From Torulaspora globosa (lineage: Eukaryota; Ascomycota; Saccharomycetes; Saccharomycetales; Saccharomycetaceae), in NCBI RefSeq assembly GCF_014133895.1, contig NC_050727.1, positions 1,426,001-1,490,000 on the forward strand: a stretch of DNA of 64,000 nt. Direction: 5' to 3'. A program made the translations under genes and the position numbers. The notes under the pieces were generated by a model. It did no database searches and had not been told where the DNA came from. It saw nothing but the letters and a program-made list of their open reading frames with translations. Each line of letters starts with the position of its first letter. The first letter of the stretch is position 1. Below are positions 36,269 through 48,931 of the stretch, in pieces.

Positions 36269-37684
36269 ATGCATGAAATACTGACCATTGCCATTGGGCA
36301 CAGGCCGAATCACTTAGCTACTCAGTTCTTCAACTGCCAAGAAGAGCTCTTATCCAACTTGAGTGAAAAAGTCAATGACCCATCCATATTCCTACAACCA
36401 ACTATCGACAGAATCTCCAAGACAGTTTCATATGCACCTCGAGGTTTGCTTTGGGATGCCAAGGCTGGATTCGGTGCTCTGGCCACTTACCAGTACCATG
36501 GATCCGGTGATTATTACTACGCTGATAACGCTAGCCAAGAACTCCAATCCGAAATGATAATGACCCAACCAAGAATTGCGAAAGCTGAATATCAGTCAGC
36601 ACTAGACTCAGGAGTTGATGAACTTCCTAAATTAAGCCCCGAGACGACCAAGTATTGGTCAGACTACGCAAAACTCATCTACCCAGCAACAAGTTTTAAT
36701 AGTTTGGCTGACTGGTATCACGATGTCTCCAATCCGAATTTACCTCACTTCCAAAAGTTTGACAGCAGAAGATTCGATAATTTTGAGATAGGCTACCAGG
36801 AATTTGATGACAATTATGCTAACGACTTTCTCGATGGTAATCTGCATGCCCAATTGGAGCAGTGTGACACTTTGCAGGGTTTTAACATCATTACTGATAT
36901 GGACAGCAGCTGGGGAGGCTTTGCCTCTTCGATGCTTCTCGAATTGCGAAATGAGCTGCCGAAGGCTTCGTTCATCACCTGGGGTTATTACCAAGCCGAC
37001 CCATTGACAGCCCAAGATCCAGCTTCTGCAAGACTAACCAAACGCAACATCGAAACTTTACAAAACAAGATTCGTAGCACTGTTGGTTTATCAGAGGAAT
37101 CAGACCTTGTCATTCCCTTATATGCGGATGAACAGCTATCGAACTGGGAGCAGGCAGGTCTGAGTTGCAAAATCTTTGATACTGTGAATGCTCTCGCTTC
37201 ACAGTCAAATCCGCAGCAGAGGCGCTCATTAGAGGATATAATTTCTTGCCTCACTCTGAGCGACGTTTCCAGAAAGTTCGTTTCGTCGATATTAGGAGCT
37301 GAGCCAGTCGACAGCTCCTTCTTCTCCAGAGTTGCCTTAGCGAGAAGTCAACCTGTCCATCAACATGTTTTCAATTCATGTCGCATCTCCAGGTGTTCAC
37401 AACCGCTTGCAGCAACACCCAATTCTGAAGACAAGACAATGAAGACTTATGCGTACTATCCATCTGATACAATACCCGAGCAGTACAGCCAAGAGCGATC
37501 CTTTACAATTGAGTTTTCTTCCACTGAAATAGCTAGGAATGTCTTTATGCAATACGAGGATGTTGTCAGTAAATACTTCCGCCACGATTCTGATAGGGAA
37601 GAATTGAAAGACAAATTAGCCTCAATGAAGTCCTGTTACGAGTACGGTTGGTACGATGACGAATTTTCTGACGATGATATGTGA
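36269..37684 (+). CDS. DML1: Dml1, misato/tubulin-like mitochondrial inheritance protein
   Basis: 471 aa from the ATG at 36269 (MHEILTIAIGHRPNHLATQFFN); S. cerevisiae Dml1 is 475. An upstream in-frame TTG is rejected. The N-terminal misato segment 1 (about 1-110) resembles the tubulin N-terminus, then a tubulin-like segment includes DMDSSWGGFASSMLLELRNE. The C-terminus is acidic (FSDDDM). It is required for mitochondrial DNA inheritance and morphology. Syntenic with YMR211W; the next gene, FAS2, starts a new synteny block. Confidence 0.95.
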   Translation: MHEILTIAIGHRPNHLATQFFNCQEELLSNLSEKVNDPSIFLQPTIDRISKTVSYAPRGLLWDAKAGFGALATYQYHGSGDYYYADNASQELQSEMIMTQPRIAKAEYQSALDSGVDELPKLSPETTKYWSDYAKLIYPATSFNSLADWYHDVSNPNLPHFQKFDSRRFDNFEIGYQEFDDNYANDFLDGNLHAQLEQCDTLQGFNIITDMDSSWGGFASSMLLELRNELPKASFITWGYYQADPLTAQDPASARLTKRNIETLQNKIRSTVGLSEESDLVIPLYADEQLSNWEQAGLSCKIFDTVNALASQSNPQQRRSLEDIISCLTLSDVSRKFVSSILGAEPVDSSFFSRVALARSQPVHQHVFNSCRISRCSQPLAATPNSEDKTMKTYAYYPSDTIPEQYSQERSFTIEFSSTEIARNVFMQYEDVVSKYFRHDSDREELKDKLASMKSCYEYGWYDDEFSDDDM

Positions 37685-37806
37685 TTCTGCAGCAGATCTT
37701 TAATGCCATTTCTACTACTTAAGGAAAATCGGTCACATTCAAAATGGGACTATCTTGAGCAATAAACTTCTGATAATTTAAAATAGGTCTATGTAGCATT
37801 CACTAA

Positions 37807-40800
37807 TTATTTCTTACTGGAAATAGCAACTGCTACGGATTGGAAATCATCATGGGAAATCGAAACCTTAACATCTGAAACACCAGCTTGGCTAGCAGCC
37901 TTCTTTGCGTTACCATGAAGCCTGACTTCAGGACCCTTTCCGCCTTCGCGCGTAATCTCGATTTCTTTCAAGGATGCTCCACCTCCCTGAGATTTAACAC
38001 CTAAGGACTTAAAGACAGCTTCCTTGGCAGACCATGTCCCAGCAAAGGAGCTTTGCACACATGGCTGAGATCTACAGTAGGCAATCTCGCTTTCAGTGAA
38101 GTTACGCTCAACAAACGTTTCATTGTCGATATTGACACTTGAAATCAATTCGACGTCGACACCAACGCTACTGCCCTTTGCGCCACCAGCAGCTTGCTTA
38201 GCAAGGTCACTTACAATTGTGGCGGTTTGCTTATTGACGTCAGACACAAAGTTATTGGATTTCTGAATAGATTTTGCACCGAAAGTCAACTTACCGGTGG
38301 CCTTCTCAGCAGAAACACGAGCCAATGGGTCTAAGTAAACTGGTTGCTCCAACTCGTCTTCGTAAGGAGCGTGTTCCTTGCTGACAAAGAGCTTGTTGTA
38401 GATCATACCGTTGTGGAAGAATTTGTGAGCAGCCTTCTCCCTGGCAGTGACCTTAGCAACATACTTCTCGTAAGTTCTTTGATCAACCGCGCCGAACAAG
38501 TAATCTGGGTGAATAACGATAGCCTGTGCACCCTTTTGACCGAAACCAAAAGAAGTCACTGAAACAGCCTTGATACCGTTTGTTTTCAAAGATTTAGATG
38601 GGTATAGGACAAATTCGAATTGCTCTAAAATCTTGTCAACATTATCAGCGTTACGGTTACCTGGCACAATACCAGTGTTCAAGATTTGGATGGCACCGTT
38701 CAACATCCAGGCACCAGCGGCACCCTTTGGATGACCGGTTAAGTATTTCTGGAAAACACCAATGACAGGGTTACCTTCGGATCTGCCCAGGTGCTTCATC
38801 ATCTCATTGATAGTGGCAGATTCATTCTTATCATTAGCCTGAGTCGAAGTACCGTGGAAGGAAGCAACACCCAAATCATCAATTGTCAAACCGTATGTGG
38901 CCAATGCACCTCTCAGAGGAGCAATTCGAGGATCATTCTTGTAAAATTCATTACCCCATTGAGCTTGCGCAGATTTAAGTTGACTTGCAGCTTCTCTCTT
39001 GATTTCTTCGGTACGTTCGGCGAAGAACGCTTCGTGATCTTCAGCTGGAATATCTTCGGCCTCAGCTCCCAACATATCTAATTCGTTTTCAACCCACAGT
39101 TTAATCTGCTTTTGGCGATTAACCAGTTGACGTTTTCTGTATTTGATGTCCAATAAAGGCGTTGGGAACTTTAAGCCGCCATGATGTTCTCTGGCGGTGG
39201 TCAAGATACCTTTTCCTGGTGCAGGGACAGATCTACCAATCTTATCAGTAGCAGTAGCGGTGAGACCAACAATACCGTAAATAGGAACACCCATCTTTAG
39301 AGCTAGATCAGCATTCATAATGATTTGGATACCTGCACCTTGGGCCTCCATGAAACCGTTACGAGAAGTTGTAGCTGGTCTAGACATTTCAGCTGGGGTA
39401 CGGCCATGTTCAAATTCATCCAAGGTATTCGAAGTAGCCTTCATGTTACCGAATTCATAAGAACCCTCTTCCTGGAAATCATCGTAACCACCTACAATAC
39501 AAATCTTAGCCTTCCCAGACAAGATGGTCTCAACACCGATATCAACAGATTCAACAGCAGTGGCACAAGCACCCACTGGAGTCTTGATTGGGCCAGAAGA
39601 GGAGATCAACAACATGTTGACCCATGCAGACATGGTGTTAATGAAGGATTCCTGAAGAATATCGTTTTGAACAGGTTGATCTTTGTAGCGATCCTTGAAC
39701 ATTCCACGGAGAGCGCTAACACCACCCATACCAGAACCTGAACAGTTCCCAACTTCGGATACATGGACATACTCATACATTTCATATGGGTCAGTGATAC
39801 CAGCAGCAATGAATGCTTCAACGACAGAAACTAGAGCGTACAGAGTAATTGGATCGACCTGTGAGATGACGTCATCGGAAATACCGTAAGTTCTGGCATC
39901 CCAACCAGTTGGAATTTGACCAGCGACCAGACGATCGAATCTCAGAGCCTTTGGAATGAAGAGCGTAGCGCCCTTGAGCAATTTCACAGAGAACTCGCCA
40001 GTTTCTGGAATTTCAAAGATATCAACCTTGTCACCGTGTTCATGCTTGAATTGCTCAGCAGTTTCTTTAGATGCTTCGAATGGTTCAAGATCTTCCTCAA
40101 CGACAACTTCTTGAATCATTTGCTTCTTCTCAGGATTGTATCCATCGAACAATTCTGGTTCGATCATTCTGATACCAGCATGTTCAATAATCTTCTTTTC
40201 GTACTTGTTCTTAATATCCTTATCGTCAACAGGCTCGTTAGATTTAGCGTCAACCCATCCAGTGTATGGGCGTCCTTTTAGGTTACCATTGTGGTACTTG
40301 ATCAACCCCATAATCCATGCCATTTCAACACAACCTTCCAGGGAGAATTCACCGAAAGCTTCCATCTCCCATCTGGTTCTGGAGGAGCCCCAAGGACCAA
40401 CTTCCGAGAAACCGGTGACAACGATGACCTTCTCAAGGTTAAGCAATCCTTCCAAGTCTGATGAGCACAATTTCTTGACATCCCTGTAGGACTTCAAAGT
40501 AGGGAAGTTCAATTTGATGTTAGCCTTTGGTTGAACTTCGACTTGTGCATAAGCTGCATCAGCTTTGTCACCGCTGACAACCTTATGCTCGAGGGCAGTT
40601 TCGATAGAGACAGCTTTTCTGATGTCTGAAGTTTCCGTCAACTCGCTACGCAATTTTGCAGTGAAATCCTTTAGATCAGTCAAATATTGCAAGCTACCAT
40701 TCAAATCAGCCATAACAGGGGACTTTTGGCACAGCTCAACAACCTCTGGCATCAACAAACCTAGCAGGTTGAAAGCCATTTCCTTTTGAGAGAAAGTACG

Positions 40801-43500
40801 GACACCAGCCTTTTCAATACCTTCAGCAATGATGTTGTTAGCACTCATCAAACCTGTACCTCTGGTCCAGCCGATGATAGCACCACAGATAGTTAGCTGA
40901 TTGCCCCAAGATTCGGAATGCCATCTGTTGAACAAAGTTTCGAGAGATAGCTTGGATTCGGAGTAGAGACCGTCAGCACCAAAGGTACCATGGTTAGGCG
41001 ACATTGGTAAGATGACTTGAGCTGGTCTCGTCTCGATGCCTCTACTAGACTTCTGCTTCTTGACACTACCCATAATCCTCATGATGTTGGTCAACATAAT
41101 TCTATGAGCAAATTCGGACTTGGAGTCAATATTCTCTAATTCGATGCCATTCTCTGGAATGGCAGCAAATGGAATGATTGCATCTAGGTCCCAGCCTAGA
41201 CCACCGTTCTTTTCGTCATCGTAGATGTAGTCGATCAAGGCCTCCACATCTTGCTTCGAGCCTTGGTTGAAAGGTACCACAATCAAGGTTGACCCCTTGG
41301 CACCATACTTAGCGTACAAGGACTGATAGAATTCCGTGACAGGCTTGGAGAAACGAGAAGTGGTAATAATTACTTTGGCACCACCTTGAAGCAAACCTTG
41401 CAGAATCTCAGCACCGATAGAGCCTTTACCAGCACCAGTAATCAAAACATACTTATCTTTGAAGGTAACACCGTTGATAGCGGCCTTCTCCAATCCATCC
41501 AAAAACAAAGATGAGAGCTGACGATCATATATCCATTCACCGGTTGGTCTCTTTTTCTTCAAGTGCAAGAAAGGAATAGTCTCCCTTGGAATGATCGAAG
41601 AAACTGTCTTTGAGATTTTAGATTTGTTTGGTAAGGAAGCAACCTCTTTAGTAGAGTCCTTGTCCAAAGCATCATCGACTTCGCCAGCCAGTTGAGTGGT
41701 TTGAGAAGCGTCGATTTCCTTGGAGTTTTGCAAAAACTTCATCAAATCACCATAAATTCTTTCGAACTCAGAGGCAGTGGAACCTGAGATGTCATGCTTA
41801 GAAGCTTGAGCACTGATGGCTTTGTAAACGCGAGTCAAATCTTCTTCAATGGTAGATTGAGCTTGCTTGGCCAAGGATCCACCAATGGCCATTTCTTGGA
41901 CGTATTCAGATAGTTTTCTGACTTTTTCTTTTGGTTCTTCGGAATATTTAATGTTACCGTTCTTATCGATGACGGTCTTTGGCCCAGTTGGTTTAGAAAT
42001 GTCCTTGTAAACTGGATCGATGTCTATAACTTGTTTACAGTTTTCGATCAACTGCTCACCAAGGCTCTTTGCTAATTTATAGTTTTCACCCTGGGATTCG
42101 TCAGTGTGAGCGACGTGATATTCCATGAATTTGATCAGTGTTTCGTTGGATCTGTTCATGATGTTAATTGCTTCGCTGACAACTTCTCTATCAACGTTCT
42201 TCAGAACGCCATGGATGATTTCAAAGTATAGTTGCAGCAATGATTGTTTAGCCCAGTTCCAAGAGGAATCGAAAACTCTCGCCTTCTTTCTGGAGAAAGA
42301 GGTGGAGATACCGTTGACAAAGTACTCACCCAGTTCTGCATTCAAGAAATCCAATTGTGCTTGCAACTCTGCTGCGTTGGCCTTCTCCTTCAGCAGTTTC
42401 CTTTCGCCACTGTCTAAGTCCATTTTCAGGTAGCGAGCCAAGACCTGCAGTTGTTGACGTGCCAAGATTTTTTGGTCCTTGGTCAACTCCTCGAATGCTG
42501 CAGCGTCGATGGTTGCACCGCCTGCACCGCCGGCACCAGCACCAGCGCCAGCACCAGCAGAAGCTGCGGACAAATCGATACCCGCGACAGAGGCATACTT
42601 CTGAGCTACGGAGTCCAAGAAAGCCTTTGCTTCTGGCTCGGATCCTAGACGGGAAGCGGGCTCATTGGTCAAAGCGATCAACAACACAGAATCCTGTCTT
42701 CCGCTAGCCAAACCCCAACGGCTTTGCAAATACTTTCTTGCAGAAGTGATCGTGAAACCACCAGGCATCTTGGAGGACATCAATCTTGAGATCAGGGACG
42801 AAGACTGCTTACCCAACGAGCCCGAGAAGCTCTCCTGGAACGTCTCCGCCAATTCCTCTAGAGGTGTTTCCTCTGGTTTTTCAGGAGTAGTGCCGAATTC
42901 TTTGCCCAGGTCACCCAAGATTTCGTTCTGAACCGTCGATTTACCACCGACCAGATCTTTGATGGTCTTCGACAGTGGAACGGCATCTAAGCTCTTCTTC
43001 AACTTCTGAGCGACAAGCACGTGCAGCAACAGCGAAGCCTTGACCGGCTCGTCTGGAATTTCAGCAACTGGACCGGATGGAGCAGCAGCTGCCGCAGGAG
43101 CAGCAGCCACAGGAGCAGCAGGCCCCGCAGCCGCGGCTGCGGGCTCGGCGGCTGCCGGAGCCGCCGAAGTGTCGGAGCCACCAGCAGCTGCCTTCTTAGA
43201 GGCTAATTCCTCAGGATCCAGAGTGTAGTTGATCTCCTTGGTATCCTTGGCGTAGCAGAGGACCTGTCTCTGCAGCGACAGCGCCGCGTCGTACGATTCG
43301 TACTTGCTCTTCATCGTTCTCTGTGCCATACCTGCCAAGGTGGGAGAAGGACCGATTTCAACAACTCTCTCCGTGTTAAAATCCTTCAAGAACACATCCT
43401 GTGTTTCAATCCATCTCACGGGAGAAGCAAACTGGTAAGCCAGTAGCTCGGTCAATAGCACATGAGCCAATTCCTGCTCAACTTCAGGCTTCATAACCAT
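37807..43500 (-). CDS. FAS2: Fas2, fatty acid synthase alpha subunit
   Basis: 1897 aa from the ATG at 43500, or 1895 from the ATG at 43494, where S. cerevisiae Fas2 (1887) starts. Domains in order: part of the malonyl/palmitoyl transferase; an Ala/Pro-rich linker (about 104-150); acyl carrier protein with phosphopantetheine Ser188 in GGKSTVQNE; a second Ala/Gly linker (about 310-330); ketoreductase (about 670-930; [16 protein letters not shown]); ketoacyl synthase with Cys in [10 protein letters not shown] (about 1310); C-terminal phosphopantetheinyl transferase (about 1765-1897; [20 protein letters not shown]). It forms the alpha6 wheel of cytosolic type I FAS. The upstream region lacks a clear UASINO. 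Confidence 0.99.
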   Translation of the reverse strand: MVMKPEVEQELAHVLLTELLAYQFASPVRWIETQDVFLKDFNTERVVEIGPSPTLAGMAQRTMKSKYESYDAALSLQRQVLCYAKDTKEINYTLDPEELASKKAAAGGSDTSAAPAAAEPAAAAAGPAAPVAAAPAAAAAPSGPVAEIPDEPVKASLLLHVLVAQKLKKSLDAVPLSKTIKDLVGGKSTVQNEILGDLGKEFGTTPEKPEETPLEELAETFQESFSGSLGKQSSSLISRLMSSKMPGGFTITSARKYLQSRWGLASGRQDSVLLIALTNEPASRLGSEPEAKAFLDSVAQKYASVAGIDLSAASAGAGAGAGAGGAGGATIDAAAFEELTKDQKILARQQLQVLARYLKMDLDSGERKLLKEKANAAELQAQLDFLNAELGEYFVNGISTSFSRKKARVFDSSWNWAKQSLLQLYFEIIHGVLKNVDREVVSEAINIMNRSNETLIKFMEYHVAHTDESQGENYKLAKSLGEQLIENCKQVIDIDPVYKDISKPTGPKTVIDKNGNIKYSEEPKEKVRKLSEYVQEMAIGGSLAKQAQSTIEEDLTRVYKAISAQASKHDISGSTASEFERIYGDLMKFLQNSKEIDASQTTQLAGEVDDALDKDSTKEVASLPNKSKISKTVSSIIPRETIPFLHLKKKRPTGEWIYDRQLSSLFLDGLEKAAINGVTFKDKYVLITGAGKGSIGAEILQGLLQGGAKVIITTSRFSKPVTEFYQSLYAKYGAKGSTLIVVPFNQGSKQDVEALIDYIYDDEKNGGLGWDLDAIIPFAAIPENGIELENIDSKSEFAHRIMLTNIMRIMGSVKKQKSSRGIETRPAQVILPMSPNHGTFGADGLYSESKLSLETLFNRWHSESWGNQLTICGAIIGWTRGTGLMSANNIIAEGIEKAGVRTFSQKEMAFNLLGLLMPEVVELCQKSPVMADLNGSLQYLTDLKDFTAKLRSELTETSDIRKAVSIETALEHKVVSGDKADAAYAQVEVQPKANIKLNFPTLKSYRDVKKLCSSDLEGLLNLEKVIVVTGFSEVGPWGSSRTRWEMEAFGEFSLEGCVEMAWIMGLIKYHNGNLKGRPYTGWVDAKSNEPVDDKDIKNKYEKKIIEHAGIRMIEPELFDGYNPEKKQMIQEVVVEEDLEPFEASKETAEQFKHEHGDKVDIFEIPETGEFSVKLLKGATLFIPKALRFDRLVAGQIPTGWDARTYGISDDVISQVDPITLYALVSVVEAFIAAGITDPYEMYEYVHVSEVGNCSGSGMGGVSALRGMFKDRYKDQPVQNDILQESFINTMSAWVNMLLISSSGPIKTPVGACATAVESVDIGVETILSGKAKICIVGGYDDFQEEGSYEFGNMKATSNTLDEFEHGRTPAEMSRPATTSRNGFMEAQGAGIQIIMNADLALKMGVPIYGIVGLTATATDKIGRSVPAPGKGILTTAREHHGGLKFPTPLLDIKYRKRQLVNRQKQIKLWVENELDMLGAEAEDIPAEDHEAFFAERTEEIKREAASQLKSAQAQWGNEFYKNDPRIAPLRGALATYGLTIDDLGVASFHGTSTQANDKNESATINEMMKHLGRSEGNPVIGVFQKYLTGHPKGAAGAWMLNGAIQILNTGIVPGNRNADNVDKILEQFEFVLYPSKSLKTNGIKAVSVTSFGFGQKGAQAIVIHPDYLFGAVDQRTYEKYVAKVTAREKAAHKFFHNGMIYNKLFVSKEHAPYEDELEQPVYLDPLARVSAEKATGKLTFGAKSIQKSNNFVSDVNKQTATIVSDLAKQAAGGAKGSSVGVDVELISSVNIDNETFVERNFTESEIAYCRSQPCVQSSFAGTWSAKEAVFKSLGVKSQGGGASLKEIEITREGGKGPEVRLHGNAKKAASQAGVSDVKVSISHDDFQSVAVAISSKK

Positions 43501-44407
43501 CGTATCTTGTACTGCAACTGCAATGCCCTCCTGAAAACAGCTACTCTCCCCGAGACGACCGCAGCCCCTTCTCTTATATACTTACAATGTGGTTTCCATT
43601 CCCGCTGAAGGTCGCTTTCGCCACCCGCCTTCTACCTCAACAAACTTTTTGGCTTCGTGTTTACGTTTCGCTGCGTGAAAAATTGTTGGATTTGAACTTC
43701 ACCAAAACTAAGACGCCCTTGGCGGCTCCGTCTCGAGCTGGCAGACGCTCGAGCCAGAGCCCGCATGAACAATGCGTGCCACATCGACCGACAAGACCGA
43801 GAACCGAGATCCGGGCCACGATTCAGTCGGGTGGGTTGGACAAGAAACGGGTCTGATTTAAGTTGGATCGAAACTGGCGTAGGTGAAGATATCCAGCAGT
43901 AAACGATTGAGTCCCCGGGCTGCAATTGACTTGAAGACGTACTTTTTGTAGAGCTGGAGCCCTAATAGACTTAAACTGAGAGGGCCCGTACGGAATGAGC
44001 AGCATTTTCTCAAAAGTAGTATAAAAAAGGTTCATATACCATAGCTGGAGTGAGGAAGAGAGTCAGAGCAGATGGTCAGAAGCAGAGGCACGTCTGCATC
44101 ATTGACACGTATAGGTGTTATAGGTATAACACGTCTTGTCATGTCGCCGATACCAAAAACATTCAAAGCCTTTCCTTTGACTGCCTTTTTCTCGGGAGCG
44201 ATCACCGCGGTTGCGACCGCACCGATTGTTCTCTAAGGTCATGGGAAAACTTGTTTTTGGAAGAGAGAGTTCCCAATTTCCACCCCGAAGTGCAGTTCCG
44301 CTGCGAACAGTACCATTGCACCATTGGGACTAAATGAATCGGGCCACATTGCTTCCTTTTTTCGATTAAATTAAAGAAGTTACAATACACATCTTGGTTT
44401 AGATCTC
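43501..44407. other. FAS2 promoter and SSO 3' region
   Basis: 907 bases. A TATATA sequence is at 43576-43581, about 75 bases upstream of FAS2. I looked for CATGTG/CACATG cores of the inositol-choline element on both strands and saw none. A perfect 18-base inverted repeat is at 44115-44132. No RNA gene was recognised. Confidence 0.65.
44115..44132. repeat. Perfect 18-base inverted repeat upstream of FAS2
   Basis: GTGTTATA (44115-44122), spacer GG, TATAACAC (44125-44132). It lies about 615 bases upstream of FAS2 and 280 bases beyond the SSO stop. It could be a dimeric regulator site or a terminator-type hairpin of the SSO transcript region. Confidence 0.6.
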
Positions 44408-45325
44408 TTATTTCTTGGACGTCACGACGGATGGGACGACGACGACGACGACGACCACAGCAAAGATCAGGAACACAATGATCCAGCATCTAATCTTGTT
44501 TCTTCTGGCCCTTCTGGCGCTCGTGACGGCTTTGTTGGTGTGTCCGACACCTTGTTCGACGTCTTGTTGCGCTTCCTCGACGTTCTTGCTGATCACCTCG
44601 ATGTTCTCCTGCTGTTCCACGACAAGCTGTTCCATGTCGTTGAACAGCTGGGTCAGTTCTGCCATCGTCTTCTCCAGCTTGAGCAGTTCCTGGTGTCTTG
44701 CCTGCACTTCAGCCAACGCGGTCTTGGCTTCGCCACGTCTGTTTGCGTTCAAGAGCGCTTGCGAGAAGATCTGCTGTCCACCTACGTCGTTGATGGCGTT
44801 TTCCACTTCTTCGTCGGTCGCATCGGGCTGAACCACGCGGTACTGTCTCATTGCCTGCTCCTTGTTCTCCTCCTTGTAGTTAGACTCTATTATTCTGTAA
44901 TCCTGGATGGCTTTCAAGAATCTTTGTCTCGAATTCTCCGCCTGCGCCTGCTTGCTGGCGTCGTGCAACCCGTCCTGCTGAGCACTCTTGATCTTGTTTC
45001 TCAACTGGTACTGCAAATCGGAAGCCTGAGATACTATGTCATCCAAAGTGCGTCTCAACTCCATTTCCTGGTCTTCGTTCACTTCAGCCAACAGTCTCTT
45101 GTGGTACGTGTCGATGCTGTTGATAAGTTGCTCGTACGTGTCCAATTCACCATTGATCTCATTGATCTTACCCATGAATTGCACAAAGTCTCCACCACTC
45201 GAACCACCGCCCTGCACGTTACCGTACCCATTTTGGGCAGCTTTCATTTCGTAGCTCTCAGTCGGAGCCGCTCCGTGCGACTCATAAGGGTTCTGCGACT
45301 CGTAAGGATTGTTGTTGTAGCTCAT
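44408..45325 (-). CDS. SSO1: Sso, plasma membrane t-SNARE (syntaxin)
   Basis: 305 aa; S. cerevisiae Sso1 and Sso2 are 290 and 295, and this is their single pre-duplication counterpart. The N-terminus has short repeats of NPYES. The Habc bundle covers about 45-160, the SNARE helix about 205-268 with the central Gln in ELTQLFNDMEQLVVEQQENI, and the C-terminal anchor is valine-rich (FAVVVVVVVVPSVVTSKK). It pairs with Sec9 and Snc1/2 for exocytic fusion. The codon usage is GC-rich, so long antisense frames appear; these are not genes. Confidence 0.96.
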   Translation of the reverse strand: MSYNNNPYESQNPYESHGAAPTESYEMKAAQNGYGNVQGGGSSGGDFVQFMGKINEINGELDTYEQLINSIDTYHKRLLAEVNEDQEMELRRTLDDIVSQASDLQYQLRNKIKSAQQDGLHDASKQAQAENSRQRFLKAIQDYRIIESNYKEENKEQAMRQYRVVQPDATDEEVENAINDVGGQQIFSQALLNANRRGEAKTALAEVQARHQELLKLEKTMAELTQLFNDMEQLVVEQQENIEVISKNVEEAQQDVEQGVGHTNKAVTSARRARRNKIRCWIIVFLIFAVVVVVVVVPSVVTSKK

Positions 45326-45698
45326 ACCGGCCTCCTAAACTATCCTTACTGAACTTTGCTTGCCGTTTCAAGTACAGATTACTGGTTTAAAACGCTTATG
45401 GCTTCGTTCCGCGACTTATACTCAGAAAAACCACAAGGAAAAAAATACACAAAATGAAAATTGTCAAAGAGGACCGCTTTAAAAGGTCTGTCAGCAATGT
45501 CTCGAGCACCCGCAAGCCAAATAATTACACTGCACCAAAGCCGGGGTTCTTGAGACCTCCTATATTTTCAAGACTCGTATTTATCTTCGCTGCCCAGCAA
45601 CTTAAAAAGCCAAGCCTTGTAATACCAGCGCAGGCCGCTCGCTATGCACGGCACATCACCTGAACTTCGCTGTGGATGAGACCAAGCGCTCTCAAGAT
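45326..45698. other. SSO promoter and NSL1 3' region
   Basis: 373 bases between genes on the same strand. An A-rich stretch near 45430-45450 lies about 110 bases upstream of SSO. Nothing else was recognised. Confidence 0.55.
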
Positions 45699-46349
45699 TC
45701 ACTCTAGTTGATCCTCGAGGTACGCCACCAGGCTCTTCATCTTGGTAATATCAGATCTTGTCTGCGGTATCCTTGCCTGGGCGTCGCGCAGGGTCAAGAG
45801 CGATCGCTCGTACTGTTCCGCAGCCTCTTGCCAGTAACTGTCGCCGAAGCTGCCAGCTGCGTCGAGCTCTTGCTCTGAGTCCACGCCGGCATGGTCCTCC
45901 GCCTGCAATTGCTCGATTCTGGCGTCCAGCCGCGACAGAAAAGCGTCCCTGGCGGTCACGTACGCTTGGTTGACCTGCTGCGGAGCGTTTCTCCGCAGCA
46001 CGGCCACCTGTACGGTCTGGTCCTCCCACTCCTGGTACGCCTGTCGCACCTTTTCGTTCAGCTCCAAGTCGAAGGGCTCGACGTACTTTTCCTGCGATTT
46101 CGAGATCAGTTCACTCACACTCATCTTACCGCTCGGATCGTCTGAATTAACCACTCTCACAGAGCTAGAGGCCATCTCCATGACCTGTGAGAGAAAGTCC
46201 TGCAACTGCAGCCCAACCTCTCGCCGAACGTGGTCCTTGCCCTCCGCGGCCTCTGCCGGCAGATGCAGTCTCATTTTTTCGTCCAGGGCGTCATAAAGCT
46301 GTCCATAGATGCTTCGCAGCTGCTCTACAGTCACATCCACCTTCGGCAT
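45699..46349 (-). CDS. NSL1: Nsl1, MIND kinetochore complex subunit
   Basis: 216 aa, the same length as I recall for S. cerevisiae Nsl1. The sequence is helical and highly charged, with long heptads from about 90 to 216. It starts MPKVDVTVEQLRSIYGQLYD. The MIND (Mtw1) complex joins centromeric chromatin to the Ndc80 complex. Recognition relies mainly on synteny between SSO1 and VMA11 and on size, as the family is poorly conserved. Codons are GC-rich. Confidence 0.85.
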   Translation of the reverse strand: MPKVDVTVEQLRSIYGQLYDALDEKMRLHLPAEAAEGKDHVRREVGLQLQDFLSQVMEMASSSVRVVNSDDPSGKMSVSELISKSQEKYVEPFDLELNEKVRQAYQEWEDQTVQVAVLRRNAPQQVNQAYVTARDAFLSRLDARIEQLQAEDHAGVDSEQELDAAGSFGDSYWQEAAEQYERSLLTLRDAQARIPQTRSDITKMKSLVAYLEDQLE

Positions 46350-46429
46350 CTTATATTCCGCGAGTCTCTCGTGGGCCTTGAAGTGTAAATAAGATCTAAA
46401 CTCAGACTTATAGATTTAAACGCTGTTGG

Positions 46430-46436
46430 TTACCCG
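46430..46436. promoter_or_regulatory. Reb1 site TTACCCG
   Basis: Exact core in the 209-base NSL1/VMA11 divergent promoter, 81 bases from NSL1 and 123 from VMA11. A TATATAA at 46497-46503 follows on the VMA11 side. Confidence 0.6.
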
Positions 46437-46558
46437 CCCGCAGAGCTGAAGCGCTGCAAAAGGGAGCCATAGTAATACAAAAGTTGTTGCAAGTGGTATA
46501 TAATGAAGATGATAGATAGGCAAGAGTTGAGGGCATTGTGTTTTAATTTGGCTGAGAT

Positions 46559-47056
46559 ATGTCCCTTGTGGTGGAAACCAATGAGTATGCTCCCCTTTAT
46601 GCTCCATTCTTTGGTTTTGCAGGCTGCGCTGCTGCCATGGTGCTGTCCTGTCTCGGTGCAGCTATCGGTACTGCCAAGTCTGGGATCGGGATCTCGGGTA
46701 TCGGTACGTTCAAGCCTGAGCTGATTATGAAGTCGTTGATTCCTGTGGTTATGAGTGGTATTCTGGCGATTTACGGTCTGGTTGTCGCAGTGCTGATCGC
46801 TGGTAACTTATCGCCCACGGAAGAATACACACTTTTCAGCGGGTCCATGCACCTAAGTTGCGGATTATGTGTTGGATTTGCCTGCTTGAGTAGCGGATAT
46901 GCAATTGGGATCGTGGGCGATATAGGAGTAAGGAAATTCATGCATCAACCGCGGCTGTTTGTTGGAATTGTGCTGATTCTCATCTTCTCTGAAGTGCTTG
47001 GATTGTATGGGATGATTATTGCATTGATTTTGAACACCAGAGGTTCAGAAAAATAG
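46559..47056 (+). CDS. VMA11: Vma11, V-ATPase proteolipid c'
   Basis: 165 aa; S. cerevisiae Vma11 is 164. The four membrane helices form two hairpin repeats. After a short variable N-terminus the sequence is nearly identical to S. cerevisiae ([20 protein letters not shown]). The proton-binding Glu lies in helix 4 within [15 protein letters not shown]. It is one of the c-ring subunits moved against Vph1 during proton pumping. An out-of-frame ATG at 46503 overlaps the TATA sequence and is probably not in the mRNA. Confidence 0.97.
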   Translation: MSLVVETNEYAPLYAPFFGFAGCAAAMVLSCLGAAIGTAKSGIGISGIGTFKPELIMKSLIPVVMSGILAIYGLVVAVLIAGNLSPTEEYTLFSGSMHLSCGLCVGFACLSSGYAIGIVGDIGVRKFMHQPRLFVGIVLILIFSEVLGLYGMIIALILNTRGSEK

Positions 47057-47142
47057 CCAATGCACCTTGAATTGTTCAATCTTTTCTTTGAAGAGGGATG
47101 GTTGTATATATACGTATTACGCGAAAAAAGTTACAAATCAGA

Positions 47143-48931
<1,789 letters not shown>

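Noticed and set aside
44540..45352. 270-codon plus-strand frame antisense to SSO
   Set aside because: It has no recognisable domain and is explained by the GC-rich codons of the SNARE gene.
46503..46724. 73-codon frame starting upstream of VMA11
   Set aside because: Its ATG overlaps the TATATAA sequence, so it is probably upstream of the transcript start, and the rest is out of frame with VMA11.
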